64,000 bases of DNA from Robbsia sp. KACC 23696 (GCF_039852015.1 NZ_CP156627.1:248001-312000); one strand, 5' to 3'. Numbered from the stretch's first letter, positions 50,802 through 59,902 are shown. The notes: generated by a model from the sequence alone, not told the origin. Translations and numbers: made by a program.

Positions 50802-52448
50802 ATGCCAGTGCAATCCGACGTGACACAAGCCGACGAGCAAAACACCGCGCGGGATATCGCGCCCCCTGGGTCGCGGGAGTTCCCCACGGCGTCGACCGCC
50901 GGCGTCGCGCCGAACATCGCGGTCGGCACGCCGGTCATCCGGCTGCATCCGAACGACGATGTCGTGATCGCTACGCGGCAATTGATGTCCGGTGCCGCTA
51001 TCGCGTCAGAGGATCTGCGCATCAGCGGCTTGATTCCGGCGGGCCACAAGATCGCGACGCGGGACATCGCAATAGGCGAGCCGGTCAAGCGCTATAACCA
51101 AATCATCGGTGTGGCCCGTGCCGCGATCGCGCGTGGCCAGCATGTGCATACGCAGAACCTGAGCATGGCCGACTTTTCGCGCGAGCATGCGTTCGGCATC
51201 GACCTGCATCCCACCGCCTATGTCAGCGAACCGGCCACCTTCATGGGCATTCGACGCGACGACGGACGCGTGGCGACGCGCAATTACATCGGCATTCTGA
51301 CCAGTGTCAATTGCTCTGCTACGGTGGCCCGCGCCATTGCCGATCATTTTCAACGCAGCACGCATCCGCAAGTGCTAAGCGATTATCCGAATGTCGATGG
51401 CGTCATCGCGCTGACCCACGGGCTGGGTTGCGGTATCGATACCCAGGGCGATGGCATGGCCGTGTTGCGGCGTACGCTGTCCGGCTATGCGGTGCATCCC
51501 AATTTTCATTCGGTGCTGTTTTTGGGACTGGGCTGCGAGGCCAATCAGATTGCCGGCGTGCTGAATTCGGCGGGGCTGAAAGACGGCGAGAAGCTGCGCA
51601 GCTTCACGATTCAAGACAGCGGTGGCACGAAGAAGACCGTCGAACGCGGTATCGCCATGGTGAAGGAACTACTGGTGGACGCCAATCGCGTGAGGCGCGA
51701 GCCTCTGCCGGCATCGCACCTGATCGTCGGTTTGCAATGCGGGGGGTCCGATGGGTATTCGGGCATCTCCGCCAACCCGGCGCTGGGCGCCGCCGTGGAT
51801 CGGCTCGTGCAGCACGGCGGAACGGCTATTCTCTCGGAGACGCCGGAAGTGTACGGCGCGGAACATCTGCTGACCCGTCGCGCGGTGACGCCCGAAGTCG
51901 GCCAGAAGTTGCTGGCGCGCATTGCCTGGTGGGAGCAGTATTGTGCGCATCATGGCGCGGCGTTGGATAATAATCCCTCGGCGGGCAATAAGGTGGGCGG
52001 CTTGACCACGATTTTGGAGAAATCGCTGGGTGCCGTTGCCAAAGGCGGCACCACGAACCTCGTCGAGGTGTATCAATACGCCGAGCGTATCGATACCAAG
52101 GGCTTCGTCTTCATGGATTCGCCGGGCTACGATCCGGTCTCCGCGACCGGGCAAGTGGCTTCCGGTGCGAATCTGATCTGTTTTACCACGGGCCGTGGCT
52201 CCGCCTATGGTTGCGCGCCGTCACCGTCGCTCAAACTGGGCACGAATACCGCCTTATGGGAACGACAAAGCGACGATATCGATATCAACTGCGGCGGTGT
52301 CATCGATGGCACGCACTCCATCGATGCACTGGGCGAACGTATTTTCCAGCAGATGCTCGACTGTGCGTCAGGCGCGCGCTCCAAGAGCGAAGCCAATGGG
52401 TATGGACAGAACGAGTTCGTTCCCTGGCAGTTGGGCGTCATCACCTAA
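50802..52448 (+). CDS. Altronate dehydratase-like enzyme (UxaA family)
   Basis: This protein of about 548 residues has an N-terminal SAF domain (VIRLHPNDDVVIATRQL...IPAGHKIATRDIAIGEPVKRYNQIIG) and the large UxaA domain: GIRRDDGRVATRNYIGILTSVNCSATVAR, THGLGCG, LGLGCEANQ, GLQCGGSDGYSGISANPALG, DNNPSAGNKVGGLTTILEKSLGA, and FTTGRGSAYGCAPSPSLKLGTN. The one-chain form with both domains is usual. It dehydrates D-altronate to 2-keto-3-deoxygluconate; galactarate dehydratase is an alternative in the family. It starts 23 bases after the MFS stop. Confidence 0.85.
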   Translation: MPVQSDVTQADEQNTARDIAPPGSREFPTASTAGVAPNIAVGTPVIRLHPNDDVVIATRQLMSGAAIASEDLRISGLIPAGHKIATRDIAIGEPVKRYNQIIGVARAAIARGQHVHTQNLSMADFSREHAFGIDLHPTAYVSEPATFMGIRRDDGRVATRNYIGILTSVNCSATVARAIADHFQRSTHPQVLSDYPNVDGVIALTHGLGCGIDTQGDGMAVLRRTLSGYAVHPNFHSVLFLGLGCEANQIAGVLNSAGLKDGEKLRSFTIQDSGGTKKTVERGIAMVKELLVDANRVRREPLPASHLIVGLQCGGSDGYSGISANPALGAAVDRLVQHGGTAILSETPEVYGAEHLLTRRAVTPEVGQKLLARIAWWEQYCAHHGAALDNNPSAGNKVGGLTTILEKSLGAVAKGGTTNLVEVYQYAERIDTKGFVFMDSPGYDPVSATGQVASGANLICFTTGRGSAYGCAPSPSLKLGTNTALWERQSDDIDINCGGVIDGTHSIDALGERIFQQMLDCASGARSKSEANGYGQNEFVPWQLGVIT

Positions 52449-52478
52449 TCACGATCACGAACACAAGGACTCGGCAGG

Positions 52479-53573
52479 ATGAATCTCGATAACGCTAGTG
52501 AATCACGCATCGCGGCAGAGACGTTGCGCGCTTATATCAGTGCGATCTGGGTGCACGCCGGGAGCACCCAAAGCGAAGCGGACCTGGTGGCGGAGCATCT
52601 CGTCATGGCCAATCTTTCCGGCCACGATTCGCACGGTGTGGGGATGGTGCCGCGGTATGTGGCCTCTCTCGACGAGGCACAATTGAGATTGAATGTCCAT
52701 GCCGAGATCGTCCGTGATGCCGGTGCGGTGCTGACCGTCGAAGGTCATAAAGGGTTTGGCCAGGTAGTGGCGTACGAAGCGATGGCATTCGGCATCGAAC
52801 GCGCGAAAAAGCTGGGGATCTGTGCGGTGGGACTGCGCAACGCGCATCATATCGGCCGCATCGGGCATTGGGCGGAGCAATGCGCAGCGGCAGGATTGGT
52901 GTCCTTCCACTTCGTCAATGTCGCGGGCGATCCGATGGTGGCGGCGTTCGGCGGGATCGACCGGCGCTTCGGCACCAATCCGTTCTGCGCGGCATTTCCT
53001 CGGCCCGGCAAGCCGCCGTTGATTCTGGATTTCGCCACGGCGGGCATCGCGTTCGGCAAGACGCGGGTTGCCTATAACAAAGGCGTCACGGTGCCGCCCG
53101 GTTATTTGATCGATCACAACGGTACACCGACGCAGGAACCCAAGGTCATGCACGAGGCGCCGTTCGGTTCGTTGTTGCCATTCGGTTTGCACAAGGGCTT
53201 TGGACTGGCGACGATGTGCGAGATTTTTGGCGGTGCGCTGTCCGGTGGTTACACCACCCATGACGCGACGCTCGACCATACCAGTGCAATCGTGAATTGC
53301 ATGACGACCGTCATCATCGATCCGAACGCCTTCGACGCGCCCGCTGTCCAAGCGGAAGCGGATGCGTTCGTGGACTGGTTGAAGGCATCACCGCTGGCGG
53401 AAGGCACGGATCGCATCCTGATGCCGGGCGAACCCGAGCTCGCACGCCGTGGCAAGCTGCTGGCCGAAGGCATTCCGATCGATGCGACGACCTGGCAGCA
53501 AATCGGTCAGGCCGCCGCGGCGTCCGGCATGCCGCAAGAGGAGATCGCTACGTTCGGCGCGGCGTTTCGTTGA
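52479..53573 (+). CDS. Ldh2-family malate/lactate-type dehydrogenase
   Basis: This 364-residue protein belongs to the NAD(P)-dependent family of YjmC, ureidoglycolate and sulfolactate dehydrogenases, which is unrelated to classical lactate dehydrogenase. Motifs are NLSGHDSHGVGMVPRYV, GHKGFGQVVAYEAM, LRNAHHIGRIGHWAEQCAAAGLVSFHFVN, FGTNPFCAAFP, LDFATAGIAFGKTRVA and LHKGFGLATMCEIFGGALSGG. The conserved His of DSHG and HHIGR are likely catalytic. As last gene of the aldonate cluster it may oxidise a hydroxy acid linked to the route; its step is unclear. AAGGA precedes the ATG. Confidence 0.85.
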   Translation: MNLDNASESRIAAETLRAYISAIWVHAGSTQSEADLVAEHLVMANLSGHDSHGVGMVPRYVASLDEAQLRLNVHAEIVRDAGAVLTVEGHKGFGQVVAYEAMAFGIERAKKLGICAVGLRNAHHIGRIGHWAEQCAAAGLVSFHFVNVAGDPMVAAFGGIDRRFGTNPFCAAFPRPGKPPLILDFATAGIAFGKTRVAYNKGVTVPPGYLIDHNGTPTQEPKVMHEAPFGSLLPFGLHKGFGLATMCEIFGGALSGGYTTHDATLDHTSAIVNCMTTVIIDPNAFDAPAVQAEADAFVDWLKASPLAEGTDRILMPGEPELARRGKLLAEGIPIDATTWQQIGQAAAASGMPQEEIATFGAAFR

Positions 53574-53682
53574 GGTCGAGCGGCGCGTTTCTTCCTGCCG
53601 CCCAACTGGGAGTCCGACGGCGTTCCGGCGCAAGATCGGAAGCGCCACGCCGAATCGGGCCCCGCTTGATATTTGATCAGTG

Positions 53683-53964
53683 TCAGAACGGCACGTCGTC
53701 GGCATCGTCCGCATCATCCGCAGCCGCGGCGGCGGCCGCCGCATTCGCGGCGCTCGGCGCGATATCTTCATACGCGCTATCGCTCAGCGCTTGTGCCAGC
53801 GCCGCTTCCACGGCATCGATACGGGCCTTGCACACCTTATACGCCTCGACCGACTCGGTCACGATCGACAGCAAGTCGTCGATGTTCGGCTCCTGCTGCG
53901 TACGCAGCGTATCGGCGTGCTTTTTCAGGACCCCGTAGGCGCTTTTGAAAGTCTGTTCAGTCAT
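53683..53964 (-). CDS. xseB: Exonuclease VII small subunit with SSB-like tail
   Basis: This 93-residue protein has an N-terminal helical pair as in XseB (FKSAYGVLKKHADTLRTQQEPNIDDLLSIVTESVEAYKVCKARIDAVEAALAQAL), which binds the large subunit. Unlike standard XseB, it continues with an Ala-rich linker and ends DDADDADDVPF. This acidic tip ending in Pro-Phe copies the C-terminal peptide of single-stranded-DNA-binding protein. The ATG (53964) overlaps the end of the large-subunit gene by eight bases, so the two are coupled. The longer frame to 54027 runs into that gene and is rejected. Confidence 0.8.
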   Translation of the reverse strand: MTEQTFKSAYGVLKKHADTLRTQQEPNIDDLLSIVTESVEAYKVCKARIDAVEAALAQALSDSAYEDIAPSAANAAAAAAAADDADDADDVPF

Positions 53965-55708
53965 TTTTTTCCGCTTTCCTGATGACCTGGACGGCAACAC
54001 GACCGTCCCGGAATTCGATTTCAACATGATTGCCTGCCGCCACGCGCGTCGCCGACGTCACCGTCGCGCCGGCATCGTCCCGGACGATCGCGAAGCCGCG
54101 CTGTAATGTTCTACCCGGCCCCATCCCGGCGATCGCCTGGAACTGGCTTGCCGCATCGCTACGCGCCTGCACGATGCTCCGACGCGCGCCGACCACGACA
54201 TCCTGCATGCTCGTCTGCAGCGCTTCTCGCCGGCGGCGCAACGATGCCCCCGCGACGTCACGGAGCGCATCGTAATGCGCCTGAGTCCGCTCGCGCGATT
54301 GCGCAACGCCTTTGCTCGCATGCAGGGTCACGTCCGCGATCAATGCGGGCACCCGCTCGCGTGCCATCGCCATTAAACGCTGCGCATCGCGTTGGGCGCT
54401 CGTCATCTGCTCGCGCGTGACCTGGTCGGCGCGATGCACCGTCTTCGTCGCGCCGAGTTGCAGCTCGCCGATCAACTCCGCGGCACTGCGGCGCGCACTC
54501 GCGATCTGGCGTTCGGCACCGGCACGCGTGCCCGTGATCTGTCGCTCGACCAGCGAACGCGCCGAGGTCGTCGTGCTCATCGCATGATCGATCACGCGCT
54601 GGAAGTGCGCGTTCACCTCGGCGACGCGCTGGCGCACCGTTTGCTCGATACCGGCCGCCACCTTACTCGGCGTGTCGTAAGCATGATTGGCGACCTCGTC
54701 GAGAATCGTACTGTCCCGCTCGTGGCCCAGCCCCGTCAGCACCGGTACGGACAAGGTACATACGGCATGCGCCAGCGCATAGTCGTTCAGCCAGGCCAGA
54801 TCGTTCACGGCACCTCCGCCGCGGATGATCACCACGGCATCCGGCGGCGCATGCCCCGCGTCCGCCCACGCTTCGAGGCCGCTCAGCAAGGCCTTGCGTA
54901 TCTGCTCAGGCGCACCTTCGCCTTGGAAGCGGCTGTGCACATAGACGAAGCGGCAGACACCGCAGTGCGATAGCCGCTCGGCCTCGGCCTGGAAATCGCC
55001 CAGGCCCGCCGCCATTTCCGGCGCCACCACCAGAACGGCATTGAAATCCCAGACGCCGGGCAGACGCCGATTCGCGTCGTAGACGCCTTCGTCCTGCAGC
55101 CGTTTGCGAATCTCCCGCTTCTTCGCTTCGAGATCGCCCAGCGTGTATTCGGAATCGATCGCGTCGATCTCGATACTGAAGCCCCATTCGGGCTTGAAGA
55201 CGGGCCGGCCGCGCACGAGCAATTTGATACCCGGCGCGAGCTGCGCGCCCGTCGCCCGTTCGAACTGCGGCAGGATCGCCTGGGCGGTGCTGGACCAGAT
55301 CATGCCCTTTGCCCGCGCGAGCATCCGGCCATCGACCGAACGCTCCGATAGATCGAGATACACGTGACCATTGCGGCCGCTGACCTCGACGACCTCGACC
55401 ATTGTCCAGACAGGCGATTTATAGGCGTTGGCCACCAGTTGCGAGACGCCCGCCAGCAATTGCGACAGGCTGATGCCTTTCTCGGCGAGCGCGAGGTCGC
55501 GACTGTCCGACGTGACCGTTTTGATCTCGGTCACGGCGTCGAAACGTTCGGCGATGTCCGTCGTCGATCCCGCCGGCAGCCAGGAACTGAATGGCGCCAG
55601 CGCCGTACCGGCCGGGACGTACCACTTTTTCGCGCCGCCATCCCAGCGTGCGCCTAGCGCCTTGGCGGCATCCTTTTCGCGGAACGGAACCTCGAGATAT
55701 TGGTTCAT
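53957..55708 (-). CDS. xseA: Exonuclease VII large subunit with N-terminal DUF5710 domain
   Basis: This 583-residue protein begins with a DUF5710-like module (YLEVPFREKDAAKALGARWDGGAKKWYVP, residues 3-35). An OB-fold region follows (SLSQLLAGVSQLVANAY...VYLDLSERSVDGRMLARAKGMIW, about 80-185). The catalytic domain has VVIIRGGGAVNDLAWLNDY near 295, VPVLTGLGHERDSTILDEVA near 322 and DTPSKVAAGIE. A long helical region (about 355-540) holds the small-subunit site, and a small strand domain ends the chain. It cuts single-stranded DNA into short pieces. It diverges from standard XseA, and the DUF5710 fusion is unusual. The start at 55708 is preferred; 55720 is possible. Confidence 0.87.
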   Translation of the reverse strand: MNQYLEVPFREKDAAKALGARWDGGAKKWYVPAGTALAPFSSWLPAGSTTDIAERFDAVTEIKTVTSDSRDLALAEKGISLSQLLAGVSQLVANAYKSPVWTMVEVVEVSGRNGHVYLDLSERSVDGRMLARAKGMIWSSTAQAILPQFERATGAQLAPGIKLLVRGRPVFKPEWGFSIEIDAIDSEYTLGDLEAKKREIRKRLQDEGVYDANRRLPGVWDFNAVLVVAPEMAAGLGDFQAEAERLSHCGVCRFVYVHSRFQGEGAPEQIRKALLSGLEAWADAGHAPPDAVVIIRGGGAVNDLAWLNDYALAHAVCTLSVPVLTGLGHERDSTILDEVANHAYDTPSKVAAGIEQTVRQRVAEVNAHFQRVIDHAMSTTTSARSLVERQITGTRAGAERQIASARRSAAELIGELQLGATKTVHRADQVTREQMTSAQRDAQRLMAMARERVPALIADVTLHASKGVAQSRERTQAHYDALRDVAGASLRRRREALQTSMQDVVVGARRSIVQARSDAASQFQAIAGMGPGRTLQRGFAIVRDDAGATVTSATRVAAGNHVEIEFRDGRVAVQVIRKAEKND

Positions 55709-55935
55709 TTTCCATTGCATTCAAAAAGAGCCAGACGGATTATCGCATCTCGACCCCGCGGACGCACCGTTCCTGCGTCGCACCCGTCTTCGAGCCAGGC
55801 GGATGGCCGGCCGCGGCGTGTCGCCGGCGAGAAGGCCAGGCCCGCTCGCCTAACACCGGGCGTCATGCGCAGGCGTCGGGCAGTGGCACTGCATGCAACG
55901 CCACGTTCGGCACGCCGTGCGTGCTAGCATCGGAT

Positions 55936-56868
55936 ATGGCCGAACCCGACTTGAATCTCCTTATTGCACTCGACATCCTGCTGAGCGATGGCAGCGTGGC
56001 CGGTGCCGCGCGTCGCTTGGGATTGAGCGCATCGGCGATGAGCCGCACGTTGACCCGCCTCCGCGATACGACCGGCGACCGCCTGCTGGTACGCGCCGGT
56101 CGCAAGATGGTATTGACGCCCCATGCGGAAGCGCTGCGCCAACGCACGAGGGGTGCCGTCGAAGCCGCGCAATCGGTGCTGCGCCCCTCCCAGACGGTCC
56201 TCGACTTGTCGACGCTCCGACGAGATTTCACCATTCGCACCAACGAAGGCTTCGTCGAGCAATTCGGCGCCGACCTGATCGCGGCCGCGAGCGCCGAGGC
56301 GCCCCAGGTGCGGTTCCGGTTCGCACCCAAGCCCGAAAAGACCTCGACACCGCTGCGGGAAGGATCAATCGATCTCGAAATCGGCGTCCTGGGCGAGATG
56401 GGACCGGAAGTGCGCTTGCAGGCACTGTTCCGCGATCACTTCGTCGCCGTTGTCAGAAAGGGGCATCCGCTACAGAAAGTCCGCAAGGTGAGCGCGAAGC
56501 AGTACGTCGCGTACGGCCATGTGGTGGCGTCGCGGCGCGGCGTGGCAAATGGGCCGATCGATGCGGCCTTGGCGACACTGGGTCTGGAGCGGACCGTGGT
56601 GGCGGTGGTTCCCGGTTTTCCCGCGGCGCTGGCCATTGCCCGTACATCCGACCTGATCGCGCTCGTGCCCTCGGCCTGTCTGTGGCAGCAAGCGCCGACC
56701 CCCGGCTCCGACACCCTGCACGCGTTCGATTTGCCCGTGTCCACCGGCACGTTCACCGTTTCGCAACTCTGGCATCCGCGCCTCGAGGCCGATCCCGCGC
56801 ATCGCTGGCTGCGCCAACTGGTGTTGCGCGTCTGCCGACGCCATGACCCGAACGAGCGTATCCCCTAG
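55936..56868 (+). CDS. LysR-family transcriptional regulator
   Basis: This 310-residue protein has a LysR helix-turn-helix (DLNLLIALDILLSDGSVAGAARRLGLSASAMSRTLTRLRDTTGDRLLVRAGRKMVLTPHA) and a substrate-binding domain typical of the NodD/SyrM/LinR branch (DFTIRTNEGFVEQFGADLIAAASAEAPQVRFRF). The ATG at 55936 gives the standard N-terminus. It is divergent from xseA with about 230 bases between. A target gene is not evident: the next plus-strand gene encodes a PilZ protein. Confidence 0.87.
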   Translation: MAEPDLNLLIALDILLSDGSVAGAARRLGLSASAMSRTLTRLRDTTGDRLLVRAGRKMVLTPHAEALRQRTRGAVEAAQSVLRPSQTVLDLSTLRRDFTIRTNEGFVEQFGADLIAAASAEAPQVRFRFAPKPEKTSTPLREGSIDLEIGVLGEMGPEVRLQALFRDHFVAVVRKGHPLQKVRKVSAKQYVAYGHVVASRRGVANGPIDAALATLGLERTVVAVVPGFPAALAIARTSDLIALVPSACLWQQAPTPGSDTLHAFDLPVSTGTFTVSQLWHPRLEADPAHRWLRQLVLRVCRRHDPNERIP

Positions 56869-57269
56869 GATCTTAGAGGCATCCCATGATTTCCGCGCGG
56901 ACCGACCGGTACCGACGGAAAGCAAACGCGTGGCCAGGGAATAAATTCAAACGGGCGTATGGCTATCTGGTAGGATACAGCCCGCTTGTTTTATCGCCGT
57001 CTCGTCCCAAAAAAACTCACCGCTTACCGGTCGTTTCTATCAAGAAAAGAGGACGCGATGCCGTTAATGGCTGGCATGCAGGTCAAACGCGGGAAATGCG
57101 CGGCTTTGGCAGAGAATCGGCGATGCCTAGCCCGCGCACGCGATGCCTCTCAAAAAAGTCGATGCTCCGCCGGATGCCGGTAAATCAACGCCATATAACC
57201 GTTTCGCCTGTTTCCGTTTCACCGGTCCGCGAATCGAAACTGACCAAGCACGTTTCTACCGACTTCACG
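56869..57269 (+). other. Non-coding gap before the ycgR-like gene
   Basis: These 401 bases contain no convincing gene. The ycgR-like frame stays open through the region, but the encoded residues look random and change composition at the ATG at 57270. I see no clear promoter, terminator or repeat. Confidence 0.5.
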
Positions 57270-58055
57270 ATGACTACCGCACCTGCCCGCGACGCCGATT
57301 CGAATGCTTCGCCGGATGTCGCTCCGAATCCTTTGCCCGAGGTCGATCTGGATTATCGGCAGCGCGATCCGCTGCAGATTTCCATGTCCTTGCGCACGTT
57401 GATGACGCGGCGCGACCGCATGACGGTCGAATTCGGAGAGCGCCAGTACGTTGCGCATATCCTCGCCGTCGATCCGCGCAACGGCACCTTCATGTTCGAT
57501 TATGGCAACGTCGAAGCGGATAACGAGGCACTGCTTGAGACGGACGAGCTGACGTTCCGTAGCTTGCCGGGTGCATTGCATACGCATTTCACTACCGGCG
57601 CCGCTTACAGGGTCCGTCTCGACAATCGGCCCGCCTTCGAGGCGCGCTTCCCCAAGACCCTGTTTTACGTGCAGCGCCGGGAATACTTCCGCGTGCCGAC
57701 ACCGGTTGTCGATCCGTTCGTCGCGCACGGTCCGGCCATTGCGGGGGCAAGCTTCCGCCTCGAGCTGCAAGACCTGTCGCTGGGCGGCGTTGCGCTTCGC
57801 ACCTACGAGGCGCGTTTCAGCGGGCTCGAAATCGGGAGCGTGCTGCACGACGTGGCCCTGGAACTCGGCGATTTCGGCTCGTTGAGCGTGAACCTGGAAA
57901 TCATCGCGCCACGGCAAGCCACGTCCGAAACCGGGGAAGTACGCTACGTCATCAGCTGTCGTTTCGTCGAACGCTCGGCCGTCGCGGAGCGCGTGCTCCA
58001 ACGCGTGATCATGCAGCTGGAAACGCAGCGCAAGGCGCTGGAAGAAAAGCGCTAG
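57270..58055 (+). CDS. ycgR: YcgR-type flagellar brake protein (PilZ domain)
   Basis: This 261-residue protein has an N-terminal YcgR domain (DPLQISMSLRTLMTRRDRMTVEFGERQYVAHILAVDPRNGTFMFDYG) and a C-terminal PilZ domain with the c-di-GMP motifs RREYFR (residues 136-141) and DLSLGG (168-173). Such proteins bind c-di-GMP and slow the flagellar motor or affect motility. No flagellar gene lies nearby. The frame extends upstream to 56886, but the ATG at 57270 gives a normal start. Confidence 0.87.
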   Translation: MTTAPARDADSNASPDVAPNPLPEVDLDYRQRDPLQISMSLRTLMTRRDRMTVEFGERQYVAHILAVDPRNGTFMFDYGNVEADNEALLETDELTFRSLPGALHTHFTTGAAYRVRLDNRPAFEARFPKTLFYVQRREYFRVPTPVVDPFVAHGPAIAGASFRLELQDLSLGGVALRTYEARFSGLEIGSVLHDVALELGDFGSLSVNLEIIAPRQATSETGEVRYVISCRFVERSAVAERVLQRVIMQLETQRKALEEKR

Positions 58056-58156
58056 TTCCCGATCCGCGTCTTCCGCACGCACGATCGCCTCATCCCGCCT
58101 ATATCCCCACTGATGACGAGTCCTTGCCAGCGCGCAAGGAACTTTCTATCATATTG

Positions 58157-58175
58157 AACGAGAATCAATTGCATT
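58157..58175 (+). promoter_or_regulatory. Fur box ahead of the FhuF-like gene
   Basis: AACGAGAATCAATTGCATT matches the Fur box form AATGAGAATCATTCTCATT at 15 of 19 positions. It lies about 155 bases before the start of a ferric-siderophore reductase-like gene, which is a usual Fur target. The distance is rather long, so the promoter may be near the site with a leader after it. Confidence 0.55.
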
Positions 58176-58333
58176 TGACGTCTTGATCGGCGAGGGCGGC
58201 GCGAAACGCACCCTTGTACGCAGTCGCGCCGTGCATCGTCTTCAACCGAGGGGATATCGAACTTGAGTAGACCGGAACAGGACGTCGATAGGTCTTGCAT
58301 GCCGAGGGCCGCGGCCGTGTCGTCTTGATGACG

Positions 58334-59164
58334 ATGACAGCGTACACACTGGCCGAGGCGCTTGGCATCGTGGAGCGGACCGTTCCAGGCGTCGGCGCCA
58401 CCGTATCTGGCAGCGTGAAGGACCAACCGGAAGCCGATTGCGCCTCCGCGGACGGGGCCAGGCCTCCCATGGCCTATCGATATCCTGCGCCATCGGATCA
58501 GAATCAAGCCTGCATCGCCGCGCTCGTTGCGCACTGGTCCAGGGCCTACCCGGAAGCCGGGCGCGCATACTGGTCGCTGCGGTGCTGGGGAATTTTGATA
58601 TGGAAACCCATTTACGTCAGCGTGATCGCCGTGCATCGCGCGCATTGCCTGCCGTCGCTTGCGGGGTTCGAGCAGACCTTCGCCGAGGGGTGGACACACA
58701 CGGCGCGCTATCCGGCACATCGTCCCGTGCAAGGGATACCCACGGATCTGATCGAGCAGGCCGCCGCCGACATCAACCGTTTTTGCGCGTCGGCACTCGA
58801 AGCGCTCTCCCGGTCTATCCGGATCAATGTCCGCGCCGCGCAAGGCATGCAAGCCGATTGCGTGCTCGCCGCCTTGCTTGCAGCACAGCCTGCGTCGGGC
58901 GAGGGCGGCGCAACGACAGAGATCGAGGCCTTGTGTGCGCGCTGGCTCGCCGCGCTGCATCTCGACGGGCGCAGTGGTTTCTTCGCGTATCGCGGACGCG
59001 ATGGCATCCCGACGCTCGAGGTGGACCGACAGACCTGTTGCTATCACTTCCGTCGACACGATGGCGTACGATGCCATACCTGTCCGCGACTAACGCTGGC
59101 CGAACGGATCGCGCGACAGGACGGCACACCGCTCGACGCCGCGTGTGACCACCCGGTACAGTAA
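58334..59164 (+). CDS. FhuF-like ferric siderophore reductase
   Basis: This protein of about 276 residues ends with the FhuF iron-sulfur motif: CCYHFRRHDGVRCHTCPR, in which four Cys (CC-x10-C-x2-C) hold an unusual [2Fe-2S] cluster. The middle has SLRCWGILIWKPIYVSVIAVHRAHCLPSL, a pattern also seen in FhuF-type proteins. It would release iron from imported ferric siderophores by reduction in the cytoplasm, in line with the TonB siderophore receptors in the window. ATGs at 58328 and 58334 are adjacent; 58295 is less likely. A Fur-box-like site lies upstream. Confidence 0.8.
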   Translation: MTAYTLAEALGIVERTVPGVGATVSGSVKDQPEADCASADGARPPMAYRYPAPSDQNQACIAALVAHWSRAYPEAGRAYWSLRCWGILIWKPIYVSVIAVHRAHCLPSLAGFEQTFAEGWTHTARYPAHRPVQGIPTDLIEQAAADINRFCASALEALSRSIRINVRAAQGMQADCVLAALLAAQPASGEGGATTEIEALCARWLAALHLDGRSGFFAYRGRDGIPTLEVDRQTCCYHFRRHDGVRCHTCPRLTLAERIARQDGTPLDAACDHPVQ

Positions 59165-59260
59165 TCGCGACGCCTTTGCCGGTTCGCTCGCCTGATACAG
59201 TGATAGCTTGGCGATCACGGAACGCCTTGTTCCTCCGCCCACTTTCGCAAGGATCGCACG

Positions 59261-59902
59261 ATGCTGAAAATTCACCACCTGGGTCACTCGCAATCGGAAC
59301 GCGTACTGTGGCTATGCGAAGAACTCGGTCTCGCTTATGAGATGCATAAATACACCCGCGACGCCGTCACGCGGCTGTCGCCTCCGGACCTGAAAGCGTT
59401 GCACCCGCTGGGCGCCGCGCCGGTCCTGGAAACCGATGGCGTCCTGCTTGCGGAGTCCGCAGCCATCATCGAATACATTCTCGGCCGTCATGGCGAAGGC
59501 CGTCTTCAATATGGTCCGGACCATCCGGACTTCGCTGCCTATCTCTACTGGTTCCATTTCGCCAATGGCAATCTGCAACCGGTCATCATGCGGGCGCTGA
59601 CCGCGTCCCGGTGCGGCCTTCCCGCCGATCATCCCGTCGTCGCCGCAACACAGGATCGGCTCGGCAAAGTGCTGGCGCTGATGGAGGACCATCTCGCCCA
59701 TAACGACTATCTGGCCGGTGGGGACTTTACCGCCGCCGACATCATGACGGTGTTTTCGCTCAGCACGATGCGCCTGTTCTATCCCTTCGATCTCGCGCCC
59801 TATCCGTCGATACGTGCCTATCTGGCACGCATGGGCGGGCGCCCGGCCTATCAGCGCGCGATGGCAAAAGGCGATCCGGACTTGACGCCGTTGTTGCAGT
59901 GA
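59261..59902 (+). CDS. Glutathione S-transferase
   Basis: This 213-residue GST has an N-terminal domain LKIHHLGHSQSERVLWLCEELGLAYEMHKYTRD, NPLGAAPVLE-like HPLGAAPVLETDG and LAESAAIIEYIL, then a helical domain with NDYLAGGDFTAADIMTVF. Ser at position 10 or 12 may be the glutathione-activating residue. AAGGA lies ahead of the ATG. It stands alone, convergent with the LysR gene. It probably has a general detoxification role; the substrate is unknown. Confidence 0.88.
   Translation: MLKIHHLGHSQSERVLWLCEELGLAYEMHKYTRDAVTRLSPPDLKALHPLGAAPVLETDGVLLAESAAIIEYILGRHGEGRLQYGPDHPDFAAYLYWFHFANGNLQPVIMRALTASRCGLPADHPVVAATQDRLGKVLALMEDHLAHNDYLAGGDFTAADIMTVFSLSTMRLFYPFDLAPYPSIRAYLARMGGRPAYQRAMAKGDPDLTPLLQ

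Noticed and set aside
55885-55905. Sigma-54-like TGGCAC...TGC before the LysR gene
   Set aside because: The distance between GG and GC is eight bases rather than ten.
58052-59077. Minus-strand frame of 341 residues
   Set aside because: Antisense to the FhuF-like gene, whose iron-sulfur motif is clear.
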